A stretch of DNA of 64,000 bases, taken from contig CM032660.1 of assembly GCA_019095985.1 (NCBI GenBank), positions 22,869,137 through 22,933,136 on the forward strand, written 5' to 3'. The notes under the pieces were generated by a model. That model saw only the letters and a list, made by a program, of their open reading frames with translations. It did no database searches and had not been told where the DNA came from. The translations under genes were made by a program, and so were the position numbers. Shown in pieces: positions 46,500 through 56,350 of this stretch (its first letter is position 1; every line of letters starts with the position of its first letter). This DNA comes from Streblospio benedicti (lineage: Eukaryota; Annelida; Polychaeta; Spionida; Spionidae).

Positions 46500-46720
46500 T
46501 TACCTTTTTTCTTGTTTTTTTTTTTTTTTTTTTCAAACGCGTGTGCCCGTTGCGGAAACGGAAGTATTCGCTCGAGATTGACTCACGCCACCACTGCGCA
46601 TGCGCACCATATTTACGGTATTAAAGGCACGGCTCCCAGACGAGATTTCTCAATTGCGCGTTACCGCTTATGCGACCAAGGATCATTGGTGCGATTTTGT
46701 ATCGTCTAATTATGCATTAT
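46500..46720. promoter_or_regulatory. CpG-rich patch with perfect NRF1 palindrome; candidate promoter
   Basis: After a T-run comes a stretch rich in CpG in otherwise AT-rich DNA. It holds TGCGCATGCGCA (46595-46606), a perfect NRF1 site, and CGTTGCGGAAACGGAAG. NRF1 palindromes are strong markers of animal promoters. It lies 2.2 kb upstream of the first supported receptor exon, so it could be the receptor promoter, or it may drive an unseen transcript. Confidence 0.35.
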
Positions 46721-48310
46721 TGCACACGTGGCCAATTATTGTGATATTATTAGGAACGTAAACGAAGGAGAAATCAGTAAGCTCTAAAAAGAATATTTTG
46801 TGTGTTGTATTGTAGCTCCATGTACATTACTCTTTACTTTTTATCATCAATTTTGGTAGTTGGGGTGGTGTTACTGCACATAACTTTCATTTGATTGGAA
46901 AGGAAAGTTTTGGAATGAATAAAAATCACAAGAAGGGTGTTTGTCCGATACCAACTACATTGCTATGTGACAGATAGGAATGCCCATGTTCATTCTACCT
47001 CGAATAGGACATTATTATACAATAACTTATGAATCCCTCTCTGAAGTGTTATGTGGAGAGCATAGGGCAACTAGAGGGTTCTTTCTTCAAGTCTATGTCA
47101 ATACTTACACCTAGGTCCATTTATTACAAAATATATGTAATAGATTTTAAGCTGTGAAATCGTGAGCGTCTCAAATAAAAAGGCATGTGCGTATATAAGA
47201 TTGTACTCACTTTTGCTAATTACGAATTAACTAATCAAGACGAACCCCACTGTCACTATTTACCTTGGTCCTTCAGTTATCACGGATATCATTGTCGTAG
47301 ATCTCTATCAAGCAATGATATATATTATATGTAATATGATACCATGCAATTAGAAGTAAGTCAAGTCGAGTCAAGTCATACACTCATTTATCAAACTGAC
47401 ATGTGATGTACATATACTATGGGTATTCTATCATATAGGCTCTCTACTATTCGCACGCCTATACATGTACAACTGGCCATGATAACAAACACAATATGCG
47501 AACATGTATTAAATGATATCAATAATTAAAATACCATTGATATTTTCAATTAGAACCAAATATCAACCAAACATCAATTGTATTTTAACCATTTTGGCCA
47601 GAGAAGTATCGCTTTGTAACTTACACTTAAAATTGAGAACGTCTCTCTAAAGATGAAAATCTTATTTTAAAATTTAAAAAAAAAAAATAATAATAAAATA
47701 TGTATTGTAATTTACCAACCTAAAACTCAGTGGTAAAGAAATACAATTAAACATCATCGGGCTTTAGAGCTATAAAAAGTCTGATTACATACAGAAATGT
47801 AGTAGGAAAGAGCGCAGACTTTACCGTCAAAGAGTTTCAAAGCCATGTAATAGGACTTTTAATGAGTATAGAAAAGATTTGTGTTGTGGACAATTTTCAC
47901 GTGTGCTAGTCTAATGCATATGTTGTGAATGGAAGTTTCATTTGGGGCAGGTTCCATCTTAGTATTTATCACTTTGCGTATTCTCTTTGTGGCGATTCTG
48001 TCTAGCAATTAAGTTTCTGACATGTGTTTCACAGCCGCTATCCCCTCTTTAGTCTGTAGCCCAAGCTAGTCACAGTGACATCGGGTGGTATGTGGGCCTT
48101 GGCGACAGCCAACTTTGGCATCAATCCACCTTCATCCATCACACAAAAGTTGTCTCCTGAAAGGCATCAATCTAACATTAATCAAATTGTCACTTTCAAA
48201 ACAATGCATCATCATTTTGGGGCCATTTGTTTGTCTAGGACACCTTTTTTTAATTGTATGATTTACATTAAATGAATTCTATATACATAAATATATATAC
48301 ACACATATAT
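46721..48310. other. Presumed upstream or intronic DNA of the receptor; no exon recognised
   Basis: AT-rich DNA. I looked here for a signal-peptide or 5' exon that would splice in phase 0 to 48882 and did not find a convincing one. Confidence 0.4.
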
Positions 48311-48362
48311 ATAATAGAATAGAATAGAATAGAATAGAATAGAATAGAATAGAATAGAAAGA
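48311..48362. repeat. (AATAG)n microsatellite
   Basis: Ten or so perfect units of ATAGA/AATAG in a row. Confidence 0.95.
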
Positions 48363-48383
48363 AGAATTTATTTCAATTGAATT

Positions 48384-48390
<7 letters not shown>

Positions 48391-48429
<39 letters not shown>

Positions 48430-48443
48430 TATACATATATAAT

Positions 48444-48517
<74 letters not shown>

Positions 48518-48519
48518 AT

Positions 48520-48564
<45 letters not shown>

Positions 48565-48566
48565 AC
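48391..48566. repeat. Long (TA)n microsatellite with interruptions
   Basis: TATATATA runs are interrupted by AA and CA steps. It lies about 315 bp upstream of the first supported receptor exon. It produces a spurious 184-codon Tyr/Ile frame on the minus strand. Confidence 0.95.
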
Positions 48567-48881
48567 AAATTATCTAAAAAACAAAAAAATGATACATCAA
48601 TAATATGTAAGTAACAAATAGTCATATATAACCATTTCAATAATAATGAACGAATTCTATATGAAATATATATAACAAATAATGATAAATGAATTCTATG
48701 GAAATAATGTATGTATAATATATAACAAGATTTATGATAATGATTGAATCTTATACAAAAGATATATGACGAATAATAATAAAAGATTTCTATATAAATG
48801 ATATATAAACCAATATCTAACAAGCAGTGATAACTGAATTTTGTATAAATGATATATATAACAACATACTTCCCTTCACAG

Positions 48882-49022
48882 TCTGCTGACCGCGTGGTAG
48901 TGGAGCAGGCTGGGCTGGTCAACGTGTCCTATCAGCATGGAGGGCTGAGCAGTGAGATGACCAACCGCTCGGACGGAGGGACGGACTGCACAGCCAACGA
49001 CACAGTCCACAGCATCTACCAG
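48882..49022 (+). CDS. Receptor exon 1 of those visible: extracellular N-terminus
   Basis: It follows TTCCCTTCACAG and ends ATCTACCAG|GTTCG in phase 0. It has three N-x-S/T sequons and one Cys. An in-frame ATG at 48957 could be the start if translation begins in this exon. Otherwise the exon is internal and the start lies upstream (a weak candidate is at 37415). Confidence 0.75.
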
Positions 49023-52000
49023 GTTCGATTCCATCAAAATGCACAAAAACCACCAATTAAGACCATTTCTATTGAAACACCTACTCTCTAATAAGACCCT
49101 TTTCCACGATCCCACGTATTCATAAAGAGTCCAAAATGGTGGACTTCTATACTAATAAGACCACTTGAGGCGAGCCTCATTGTTGGTTCAATATAGAGAT
49201 AAGGTTATGTACAGACATGTGTCTTTCAGCTGGAACATGTTGCTGAACGGAAATTATCCTAATGTTCACATTGGACTAGGATTTCAGAAAGTTGCCCATA
49301 AAAGTATGCCATGTATGAGGGTTATTTTCAGTAACTTGTGAATCAATAAAAAAGCCCTGAATAGATGAGGTTGGCGTGTATGGATTGTAGACAGTAAACC
49401 TTGCCCTTCCCTAGGTGCTGGTCCCGTCGCTGTTTGCGCTTATCGTTGTCCTCGGCGTGGTCGGCAACTCGCTGGTCATCGCGGTCATTGTGTCCCGCCG
49501 CCGCCTCCAGACACAGACCAACCTGCTGCTGCTCAACCTCGCCGTGAGTACTGACCACTTACTGACCAGTCACTGACCACTCACTGACCACCTACTGACC
49601 ACTCACTGAGCACTTACTCACTGAACACTCACTGATCTCTCACTGAGAACCTACTGACCACTCACTGAGCACTTACTCACTGCTCACTTATCACTCACTG
49701 ACCACCCACTGACTGCTCACTGACCACTCCCCGCTCCCCGCTACTGCAGGTGAGCGACGTGCTGTTCCTGGTGATCTGCGGGGGGTTCTCGGTGGCGCAC
49801 TACGTGCTGTTGGAGTGGCCGCTGGGCGTGGCCGCGTGCCGCCTCATCCAGTACCTGCTCTACGTCACCGCCTACGTCACCGTCTACACGCTCGTCGCCG
49901 TCTCCGTCGTCAGGTACGTGCTTGTCTACCACTGTCTGAAACCGACTTCTACATGCAACTTAAACAGCCATTTTTCCTCGTCGTGCATGTTTGACACCGT
50001 CTGAAACCGGCCTGCATGTTCAACTAAATTTGAGGCTGTCATGTGTTAACAAAAACGGCCATTTTGCTCGGTGATTCATAGCTTTGTTGGTCATGTTTTC
50101 ATCGAATATGGATAATAGTTAATGACAATACTCCTCATGCTATTAGCAGGGCGAATGACATGGTGTGTCCATGAAAGCTGTCATTTGAGATCCACCTGAC
50201 TAAAGAACCACTAAGTATTCATTGAAGTAGGATACTGCTCGGTTTGTGACAATGTTTTTTTCTGGGTGAGCCAAAATCGGTTGTGTGACAAAAGATGTAT
50301 ATAAGAATATTGTGGCCATAATAACGGAATAACGCTGTTGTCACCCAAAGCCTCGTGTTCGTGTTTCAGATACGTGAGTGTGGTGCACGGCCCACACCAC
50401 CTGCTCCTGGTGCATGGTCGCAGGAACATCACTATCGTCATCTGCGCTATCTGGATGGTAAGACAGGCGTATGTTCATATAAAAACTTTGATTCAGATGT
50501 CTGTACGATGAAATATGTTGAAATAGATATACAAGTAAAGTCATATGTATCTTTCTAGTAATTGTTCGCGCCTGCAGCACTTCATCAGGCTCCGTAAAAA
50601 GTAACATTTCACGTTATTAGGCCTGTATTTTGGTGAATATAGGTGACTAAATTGATTTTACGTGCAAAGCACATATACTGTTGCTTCTCAGTCTACCAGT
50701 CTCTATCTCACACGCTACTTCACTGACCACCCACTGAGCAGCCTCCCAACCCTTGCCAGGTGTTCCTGCTGGCCAAGCTGCCCCTGCTGCTGGTGCACGA
50801 CGTGTCTGAGAACTCGCTGACGCGGCGTGTGGAGTGCATTGTGTCTGGTCGCGAGCACGGCCGGCGCCTGTTCGGGTCGTTCGCGGTGATGGCGTATGCG
50901 CTGCCGCTCGGCGTCATTGCCACGCTGTACGTACTGGTGGTGAGACACCTGAGGAGGAACCCGCGGCCCATACCAAAGGTACACACCAACACAGCAGAAC
51001 CTAGCTATTAAGGCCACCTACTGACCATTCACAGACCAGTCACTGACTGTCCACTGACCATTGCACGGACCACCCACCTAAAACTCACTTACTGCTCACT
51101 GACCATTCGCTGACCGCTCATTGACCACCCACTGACCACAGCACCTGAGGAGGAACACTTCGCCCATACCCAAGGTACACCCTGTGCTTCTGTAGGCGAA
51201 TGACTATGGAGTTCGACTTGTGGCTAGAAGGTAGTGGGTTTGACTCCCAGTTGGGTCTGGTGGTGGGTGTAAGCAAACTCTTTCACTAAATAGGTGCACA
51301 AAGCTCCGTGGCACCTACACGTTGATTAGGTACAGGTTATTGACTTGAACCAGTGTGTGCCAGTGATTGGCATTGTGCGCTTAATATACTGCCGGTGCAA
51401 GTAGGCCTATGTGAAAAATAATCAATGGATTGACACGTGTGCCAATGACCTGGTGTAAAATGTAAAGTTCCTTATCAACATATATAAACTCGATGTCAAA
51501 CAAAATACTTAAAACGTGGGTCAACAAATACCCCGTAGACAAAAACACTCACAATTTTAGTACATGTAGGTCTACTACCATTCGTGCACAAGCCAAGTGA
51601 TCAAAGACGCTAGATCTAACAAAAACGTCCATCCTTTGCATTATTTTGGTATTCTATTTCATTTATAAAGCAGTCAAATCACTAACAGGAATGCTATCTA
51701 ACTATACACCTCAGGGATGCCCCATTCACTTACCTAAATTCTGTTTTCCATGAGCCAAAATCGACAACACGCTATGCTCATTGACCCTGACCTAGATGTC
51801 ACATGTCGCCAATTGACCCCCGGGGTGGGATCTCTAGTATGCACAACCCTCTACCCTCCTACCGTCCCCCTGGGTGACATCCTTCATACGCAGCCCTCCC
51901 CCGCTCTGCTTCCATCCTTAATATACCCCCCCCCCCCAAACCCAATACTTGGGTCACCCTAGATGGCATACGTCATACACTGTCCCAGCTCACCCCCACC

Positions 52001-55000
52001 CTGCTCTACCCGTCCCCGCGGGCGCCTTCCTCATTTATGAGGCATTAGCTGCAAACCGTGTGGGGACGCTGGCATAATGGTAACACGCCCTGGCGGCTAC
52101 TGCACGAAGCTGCCAATTACATGTACACAATTGTCTCACAGTGTTTAGGATTTTTTCCAGTGTAATTTTTTTCCAATGTTGTGCATTTGCTGATTTTGTG
52201 GTCCCAACATTTGTATTCATCAGAGAATGGTATAAATATGAAAGAATCAAGATGACAGTGTATATTCTTTCTGACGCAATGCCTTCTGGCACCAATATTG
52301 TCATGACAGACTAAATAGCATATGCAAATGCTGTGGACCAATATAATACATGTTAACACCTACTTAGCATAGTACTATTATTGTAGTATGAACAGAAGGT
52401 ATATACTCCATGTAACAGTTCGCGTGACACAGGTCTGCTCAGCACATAGCAGTGAAAATCATTATTTGTATAATATCTACAAATTCTCCCAGGATGGTGC
52501 ATTGCATTTGCCCCCAACAACGTTTTTAAAAATAGAGAAGTTTGAATATACGATCCGTCCAACGCAGAAAGACAGATGAAGCACCGTGGAAAATGCCAAA
52601 TTATGGCAATCTCTTTAGACTTCACATTCTGCTTTGTAGTGGGTTAAATGATAATTTCTGCTTGATAAAACTTTGCTGAGTTACACTTACATGGCAGGCA
52701 AAGGCCATAGCTGTGTGTGTTTCTTACTCGGCTATGTAAGATGGGTTAACATGGGGGAAGCTAAATGGCCATCACAATGTCTAATTTGGCGAAAGTCTTG
52801 AATTAAATTCCTCTTAAACAGTTGTCTTATGAGGAATTAGTTCCAATGTAACTTGTTAATTGAATGAGACACGCATTTTAGTGTCGCAAATCAAACAGAA
52901 TTATCAGCGCGAGTAGCGGTCTGAGTGGCTGAGACGCCAGTCTCTGTGGGTCCGCAGGGTCCGCTAGCAAAGCCGGGGAAGACAGACTCAATAGACGGGT
53001 GATAATTGAGGGTGGAGATGGTTCTGGGAGCATGGGAGCGTGGTTTGTGAATCATTTATCTTGTGGAAGCAATGAGGGTAACGTGAGTCACCCTTGTCAC
53101 AATCCAACCTAAACCAGATTAGCAGGAGGTAAATACAAATATTTTTTCAGCCTCTTTATAATATGGCAACCACTCTTATTATTGTTACAGTTTTCTTTTC
53201 TTGATTCAAATAACCGTGTGGATTAATGGGTGATATTGATTTTATGGGGAAATGTTTGTTTTCCACTTGAAGCGGGTGGCTTAATCTTTATATTGTTGTC
53301 TCATCACTGATGCGATTTTACCTACGTCAGGCTAGGCTCAAATCAATCCTTAAAAAAGTCCAATTAAGCATTACATTTCCATATCTTGACAAAGCTTTCC
53401 CACATCAAGCAGCATGCGATATGAAGGCATGAAGCAACATTTAGTGTTAACAGTAAAAATATTTCTTTATGGAATTGTTTACATTCATGTACAGTTTGGA
53501 TTGTGATGAGAGTGACTCGCGTTACCCTCTTTGCTTTGCACAGAGAACATTGGCCTGTCCTTAAAGAGACGTTGTTCTTGAAATGACAGGAAGTGACCCT
53601 GTATTACTTTTTATAATAGATAGTCAGGATTGAAAAGAAAGTAGAAACACACAAATACATTGTCAGCAAAAGATGGTCTATAATTGAAAATGCAGACACA
53701 GTGTCCTCCGAGGAGATGGGGCCTTACTGTCTTGTCCAAGGGCCTTTATTAAGCCCATTCAGGCGCTGGCCTCAGTTATGATTATTTTTCTAATGTGTTT
53801 TTCTCAAGTTTGCTTGTGGATACAATTTTCTTCTATGGATGAGAGAGAGAAGAAGAAAAAAGTTATAATCATAATATTATTTTATTTCTTTTGCACTCGA
53901 ACAACCAATTGAATATGTATGCATTGAATATCGATTGGTCTCAATATATAGGTGGTCTCTGTGGAAGTTCACGTCTGTCTCTTTATAGAGGTTTTGGACT
54001 GCGATCAATGGTTCTTATTATAGAAGTAGTTTCTTTCTATGTCTTAAAATTTGGAGCTCATACAATATAAGACTAGGTTCGTTGAAATCACAACAAATAA
54101 GCTTCTGATGATTTTCTTTTCTTTTTTTTTTTTAATAGTTAAGATAATACAGAACCTATCAAACCCCTGGTCCAGAACATAGAAATGACAGAACATTGTT
54201 GCGTTCTGTAACAACTCACTTTCCTGCAGAATACCTTTGGTAGAATATGCGTGGCTCGCGTCTGTCGTCAGCTTAAACCATTGAGCTGCATCAACACCCA
54301 GGTCACGTGCTGTTCTCTTCTCCCGGGTCACCTCTCAGAAGCGATCCCCACCGCTTATCCGTTTATAACAACTTCCCCCGGGAGTCAAGACAAAGAAGTT
54401 TGGACAGTTATTCCCCCTGTAGGACTACAGCTAACTGCCGTACTTCTCCTGTGCCAATGGTCTGAATGGCGGTTTGAGCAATTTAATGTTGATTTTGAAA
54501 ATAGTATCATTCACCAAATGTCTTGTCAAGTTAGAGCATATTTAATCATTTTTCATCATGAAATTATGATGAAATAGCACGAGGTCAAAAAGATCTTTAT
54601 TTTGTTACATGTTTCCTTTGAAAGAAATACACAAGAGGTTAAAATCATAAATTTAATACAGGTTCTCTACCGCTTATAGAAATATCAAAGGCCTTTTGTT
54701 TTACCAATTCATTCAAGTCGAGTAATGCCTACAATACTGAGTCAATTGTGTTAAAAAATAAAATGCCTCAACATTTGATTGTAGACAAACACTATTCTTA
54801 ATGGACGTTCACTTTTTTCTTGTTAAATCTGGTTACAATAATGAAATGTATTGGGTAACTCAATGTGGAAACTCAATGAAAACTTTAAGTGTTATTATTT
54901 TCTTGGTGCCTTGTCAAGTGCAGATTTCTAGATTTACACCACGCATTCTTTTTTTAAAGCTCTCCGCACTATGAAATCATTATGGGTCAAACTTCTTGAC

Positions 55001-55649
55001 AGTACACTGACAAGTCTTTTACTAATCTTTTCAGTAGAATAATAAAGTTTGTCGTAAAATGACGCTTCATACATATTGAATACCTAAATATACCTGATGT
55101 CTACACACAATTCAACTGACATCCTATTGCGACTTTGCCAGTTGGTCATATTTCTCATATCACCCTTCATGGCATTTTCCCCACATCCTTCAAGTTTCAC
55201 CTTTTTTCCCTACAACCATTTCTTGAAATAGCACATCTGTCTTGTAGGGGGGCACCTTTTGTGGAAATTGCTGTTTTTCAGTCTTTTTTTCTGAAATTTC
55301 TTTATAAATCCATTACTGCCCCGTGGAACTGATGTATTTATATATCTGTCTTTGGAACCATGAAGCACCAGCATCATGTTGTGCCCATTGGTAAGCATTT
55401 AAACACTGGTTCTTGCAGCTGTCCACCTCATCGTCTCCTGGCCCTACACGGCAGCCATCCTCAGCAGACCCTCGGGCCGCGTCCCCGGCCCTCACGGAGA
55501 TGCCTGCCGGCGGCAGTGATACGCGGGGTCGCTACGTGACCCGCGTCGTCCTCGTGCTCGTGCTGACCTTCGCAGTCTGCTGGCTGCCACTGCACATCCA
55601 CCTGCTGACTGCGTACTACGGAACCATCCCAGATACGCTCACATACAAG
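48882..55649 (+). CDS. Allatostatin-A/galanin receptor-like GPCR, six exons, partial
   Basis: Exons 48882-49022, 49415-49543, 49750-49913, 50370-50457, 50760-50978 and 55419-55649 join in frame with GT-AG introns, giving 324 codons. From the exon-1 start: three N-glycosylation sequons (Asn14, 28, 39); TM1 with GNSLVIAV; TM2 with LAVSD (Asp93); ECL1 Trp113; disulfide pair Cys120/Cys200; TM3 QYLLYVTAYVTVYTLV; TM4 Trp173; TM5 Pro223; and TM6 FAVCWLP (CWLP 301-304). The TM2-TM3 stretch (HYVLLEWPLG, then QYLLYV, YTLV) is that of allatostatin-A and galanin receptors, which bind amidated neuropeptides and signal through G proteins at the plasma membrane. The usual D/E-R-Y is V-R-Y (Val144). Start codon, TM7 (NPxxY) and tail are not seen; TM7 may lie in or beyond the gap at 56122. 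Class A is certain; the subfamily is likely. Confidence 0.85.
49415..49543 (+). CDS. Receptor exon 2: TM1 and start of TM2
   Basis: Preceded by TTGCCCTTCCCTAG and followed by GTGAGTAC. 43 codons in phase 0 at both ends: VLVPSLFALIVVLGVVGNSL ... TNLLLLNLA. The minisatellite of the next intron starts within the donor itself. Confidence 0.9.
49545..49735 (+). repeat. Intronic minisatellite filling the intron between TM1 and TM2 exons
   Basis: The 206-bp intron is almost nothing but an 11-12-bp motif, CACTGACCACT / CACTGAGCACTT, repeated about 15 times. It begins 2 bases after the donor GT and ends shortly before CTACTGCAG. Similar units recur in three other introns of this gene. Confidence 0.9.
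49750..49913 (+). CDS. Receptor exon 3: TM2 to end of TM3
   Basis: It starts after CTACTGCAG and ends GTCGTCAG|GTACGTG in phase 2. It carries LAVSD (completed from exon 2), the ECL1 Trp, Cys120 and all of TM3. The last codon AG|A (Arg of V-R-Y) is split by the intron, a junction position also known in other neuropeptide receptors. Confidence 0.9.
50370..50457 (+). CDS. Receptor exon 4: ICL2 and start of TM4
   Basis: It starts after GTGTTTCAG, completing the Arg codon, then YVSVVHGPHHLLLVHGRRN and ITIVICAIWM. It ends ATG|GTAAGAC in phase 0. It contains Trp173 (TM4). Confidence 0.9.
50716..50745 (+). repeat. Short run of the same minisatellite before exon 5
   Basis: TTCACTGACCACCCACTGAG lies just upstream of the acceptor CCCTTGCCAG: two to three units of the motif seen in full in the 49544 intron. 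Confidence 0.7.
50760..50978 (+). CDS. Receptor exon 5: TM4 to TM5 and start of ICL3
   Basis: 73 codons in phase 0 at both ends. It holds the end of TM4 (LLAKLPLLLVH), ECL2 with Cys200, TM5 with Pro223 (VMAYALPLGVIATLYVLVV) and a basic ICL3 start, RHLRRNPRPIPK. Donor AAG|GTACAC. The last 33 bases and the donor are duplicated at 51142. Confidence 0.9.
51015..51140 (+). repeat. Minisatellite between exon 5 and its copied end
   Basis: CACTGACCATTCGCTGACCG, ACTGACCACCC and similar units, more diverged than in the 49544 intron. The array lies exactly between the true end of exon 5 and the duplicated exon end. Confidence 0.75.
51142..51174 (+). CDS. Duplicated exon-5 end, possible 33-nt cassette exon
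   Basis: After CACTGACCACAG come 11 codons, HLRRNTSPIPK, then AAG|GTACACC. This is a copy of the last 11 codons of exon 5 (HLRRNPRPIPK) with its donor. An acceptor AG is supplied by the minisatellite, the length is a multiple of three, and both junctions are phase 0. If spliced in, ICL3, the G-protein-contacting loop, would gain 11 residues and a new Thr-Ser-Pro. The acceptor has a poor pyrimidine tract, so it may be unused. Confidence 0.4.
51190..51462 (+). mobile_element. tRNA-derived SINE, family 1, copy 4 (plus strand)
   Basis: A tRNA-like head (AGTGGGTTTGACTCCCAGTT, B box at about 51235) is followed by GGGTCTGGTGGTGGGTGTAA, AGCTCCGTGGCACCTACACG, AGGTACAGGTTATTGACTTG and, at the end, ACGTGTGCCAATGACCTGGTG. 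It sits in the long intron of the receptor gene, in the same orientation. Confidence 0.7.
52058..52110 (+). repeat. tRNA-like A-box fragment
   Basis: GTGGGGACGCTGGCATAATG plus GTAACACGCC resembles the 5' half of a tRNA (A box TGGCATAATGG). There is no B box at the right distance, so it is a SINE relic. Confidence 0.35.
52912..53105 (+). mobile_element. Possible tRNA-Ser/Leu-derived SINE
   Basis: GTAGCGGTCTGAGTGGCTGA plus GACGCCAG is a Ser/Leu-type A-box region. The downstream body is GC-richer than its surroundings and ends near GTCACCCTTGTCAC. The B box is not clear. Confidence 0.4.
55419..55649 (+). CDS. Receptor exon 6: rest of ICL3 and TM6
   Basis: 77 codons after GGTTCTTGCAG, ending ACATACAAG|GTAAGG in phase 0. 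A Ser/Pro/Ala-rich loop (about 248-282) is followed by TRGRYVTRVVLVLVLTFAVC and WLPLHIHLLTAYY, the TM6 of peptide receptors. The exon stops in ECL3 (GTIPDTLTYK), so TM7 needs at least one more exon. Confidence 0.9.
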
Positions 55650-55683
55650 GTAAGGCTGACCCACACCCACTAATAAACATGGT

Positions 55684-55704
55684 AAATACAAGGTAGGGCT
55701 GACC
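55684..55704 (+). repeat. Copied end and donor of receptor exon 6
   Basis: AAATACAAGGTAGGGCTGAC repeats ACATACAAGGTAAGGCTGAC of the exon-6 boundary (55641-55660) 43 bp downstream. Reading on from exon 6 to this second donor meets a stop (CACTAA at 55669-55674), so it is not an in-frame alternative donor. CACTGACC-like units follow (55705-55840). Confidence 0.65.
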
Positions 55705-55840
55705 GCCTATTGACCCCTCGCTCACCACTTGTTGACCACACATTGACAATTGTCCTGACCTTCACTGACTACAAACTGTGGAATTATAGATGACACATAT
55801 ATACGGTAAAACTGACCATTCACTGACTGCTCCCTGAACT
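55705..55840 (+). repeat. Diverged CACTGACC-type units after exon 6
   Basis: TTGACCCCTCGCTCACCACT, TTGACCACACATTGAC, TTCACTGACTAC and CATTCACTGACTGCTCCCTG are spaced remnants of the same motif as in the other introns. Confidence 0.55.
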
Positions 55841-56121
55841 ATTGCTGGAAACTAAGTAATTTTAATTTGCAGTGTGTTTCAAATTCTGAGTGCGTAGAAT
55901 CATGTTTATTAGTCATAGATAGAGTGCATTAATTGTAGACCAAAAACGAAAGGCAAAATCTATGTTCAGTGTAATTAAACATAATTTTATTTACATCATA
56001 CATAAAAAATAAGACCTTTGACCGGGTTAGATGCTCCTATCAATAGTTATACGAGTCTGTGTAGTGATCTGCGAAATCTCTATATATCTACATTACTTGA
56101 TTTAGAAATGGATAGAAAATC
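55841..56121. other. AT-rich DNA before gap 2
   Basis: No exon recognised. The next receptor exon (TM7) is expected somewhere from here on, but no NPxxY-encoding stretch with splice sites was seen. Confidence 0.4.
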
Positions 56122-56221
56122 NNNNNNNNNNNNNNNNNNNNNNNNNNNNNNNNNNNNNNNNNNNNNNNNNNNNNNNNNNNNNNNNNNNNNNNNNNNNNNN
56201 NNNNNNNNNNNNNNNNNNNNN
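56122..56221. other. Assembly gap 2 (100 N)
   Basis: Exactly 100 N. Its right edge is immediately followed by A/C-rich DNA and then a minisatellite array, a plausible cause of the break. The true length is unknown. Confidence 0.99.
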
Positions 56222-56350
56222 CCCAAAAATTACCCCCAGTTACAAAACCTTATCACATAACAATATACCACCGACAACTACCACATTGCAACACAACATC
56301 ACAACATACTACACCACAATGTATCACATGACAACATTTCACACCACCAC
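56222..56350 (+). repeat. 15-bp minisatellite, array 1 (A/C-rich)
   Basis: Units such as CACAACATACTACAC and TACCACATTGCAACACAAC, imperfect, directly right of the gap. Confidence 0.75.

Larger units (their letters stand above)
51463..55418 (+). other. Long intron of the receptor; no exon recognised
   Basis: Features seen inside: a C-tract at 51927-51939; tRNA-like pieces at 52058 and 52912 (separate entries); and a worn ACAGTAGAACCTC-type piece at about 53935-54025. Reading frames of up to 108 codons (54251-54577) show no receptor or other domain. The ICL3 exon resumes at 55419. Confidence 0.55.

Noticed and set aside
48368-48922. 184-codon minus-strand reading frame rich in Tyr and Ile
   Set aside because: It is the translation of a (TA)n microsatellite running into receptor exon sequence on the other strand. 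There is no domain.
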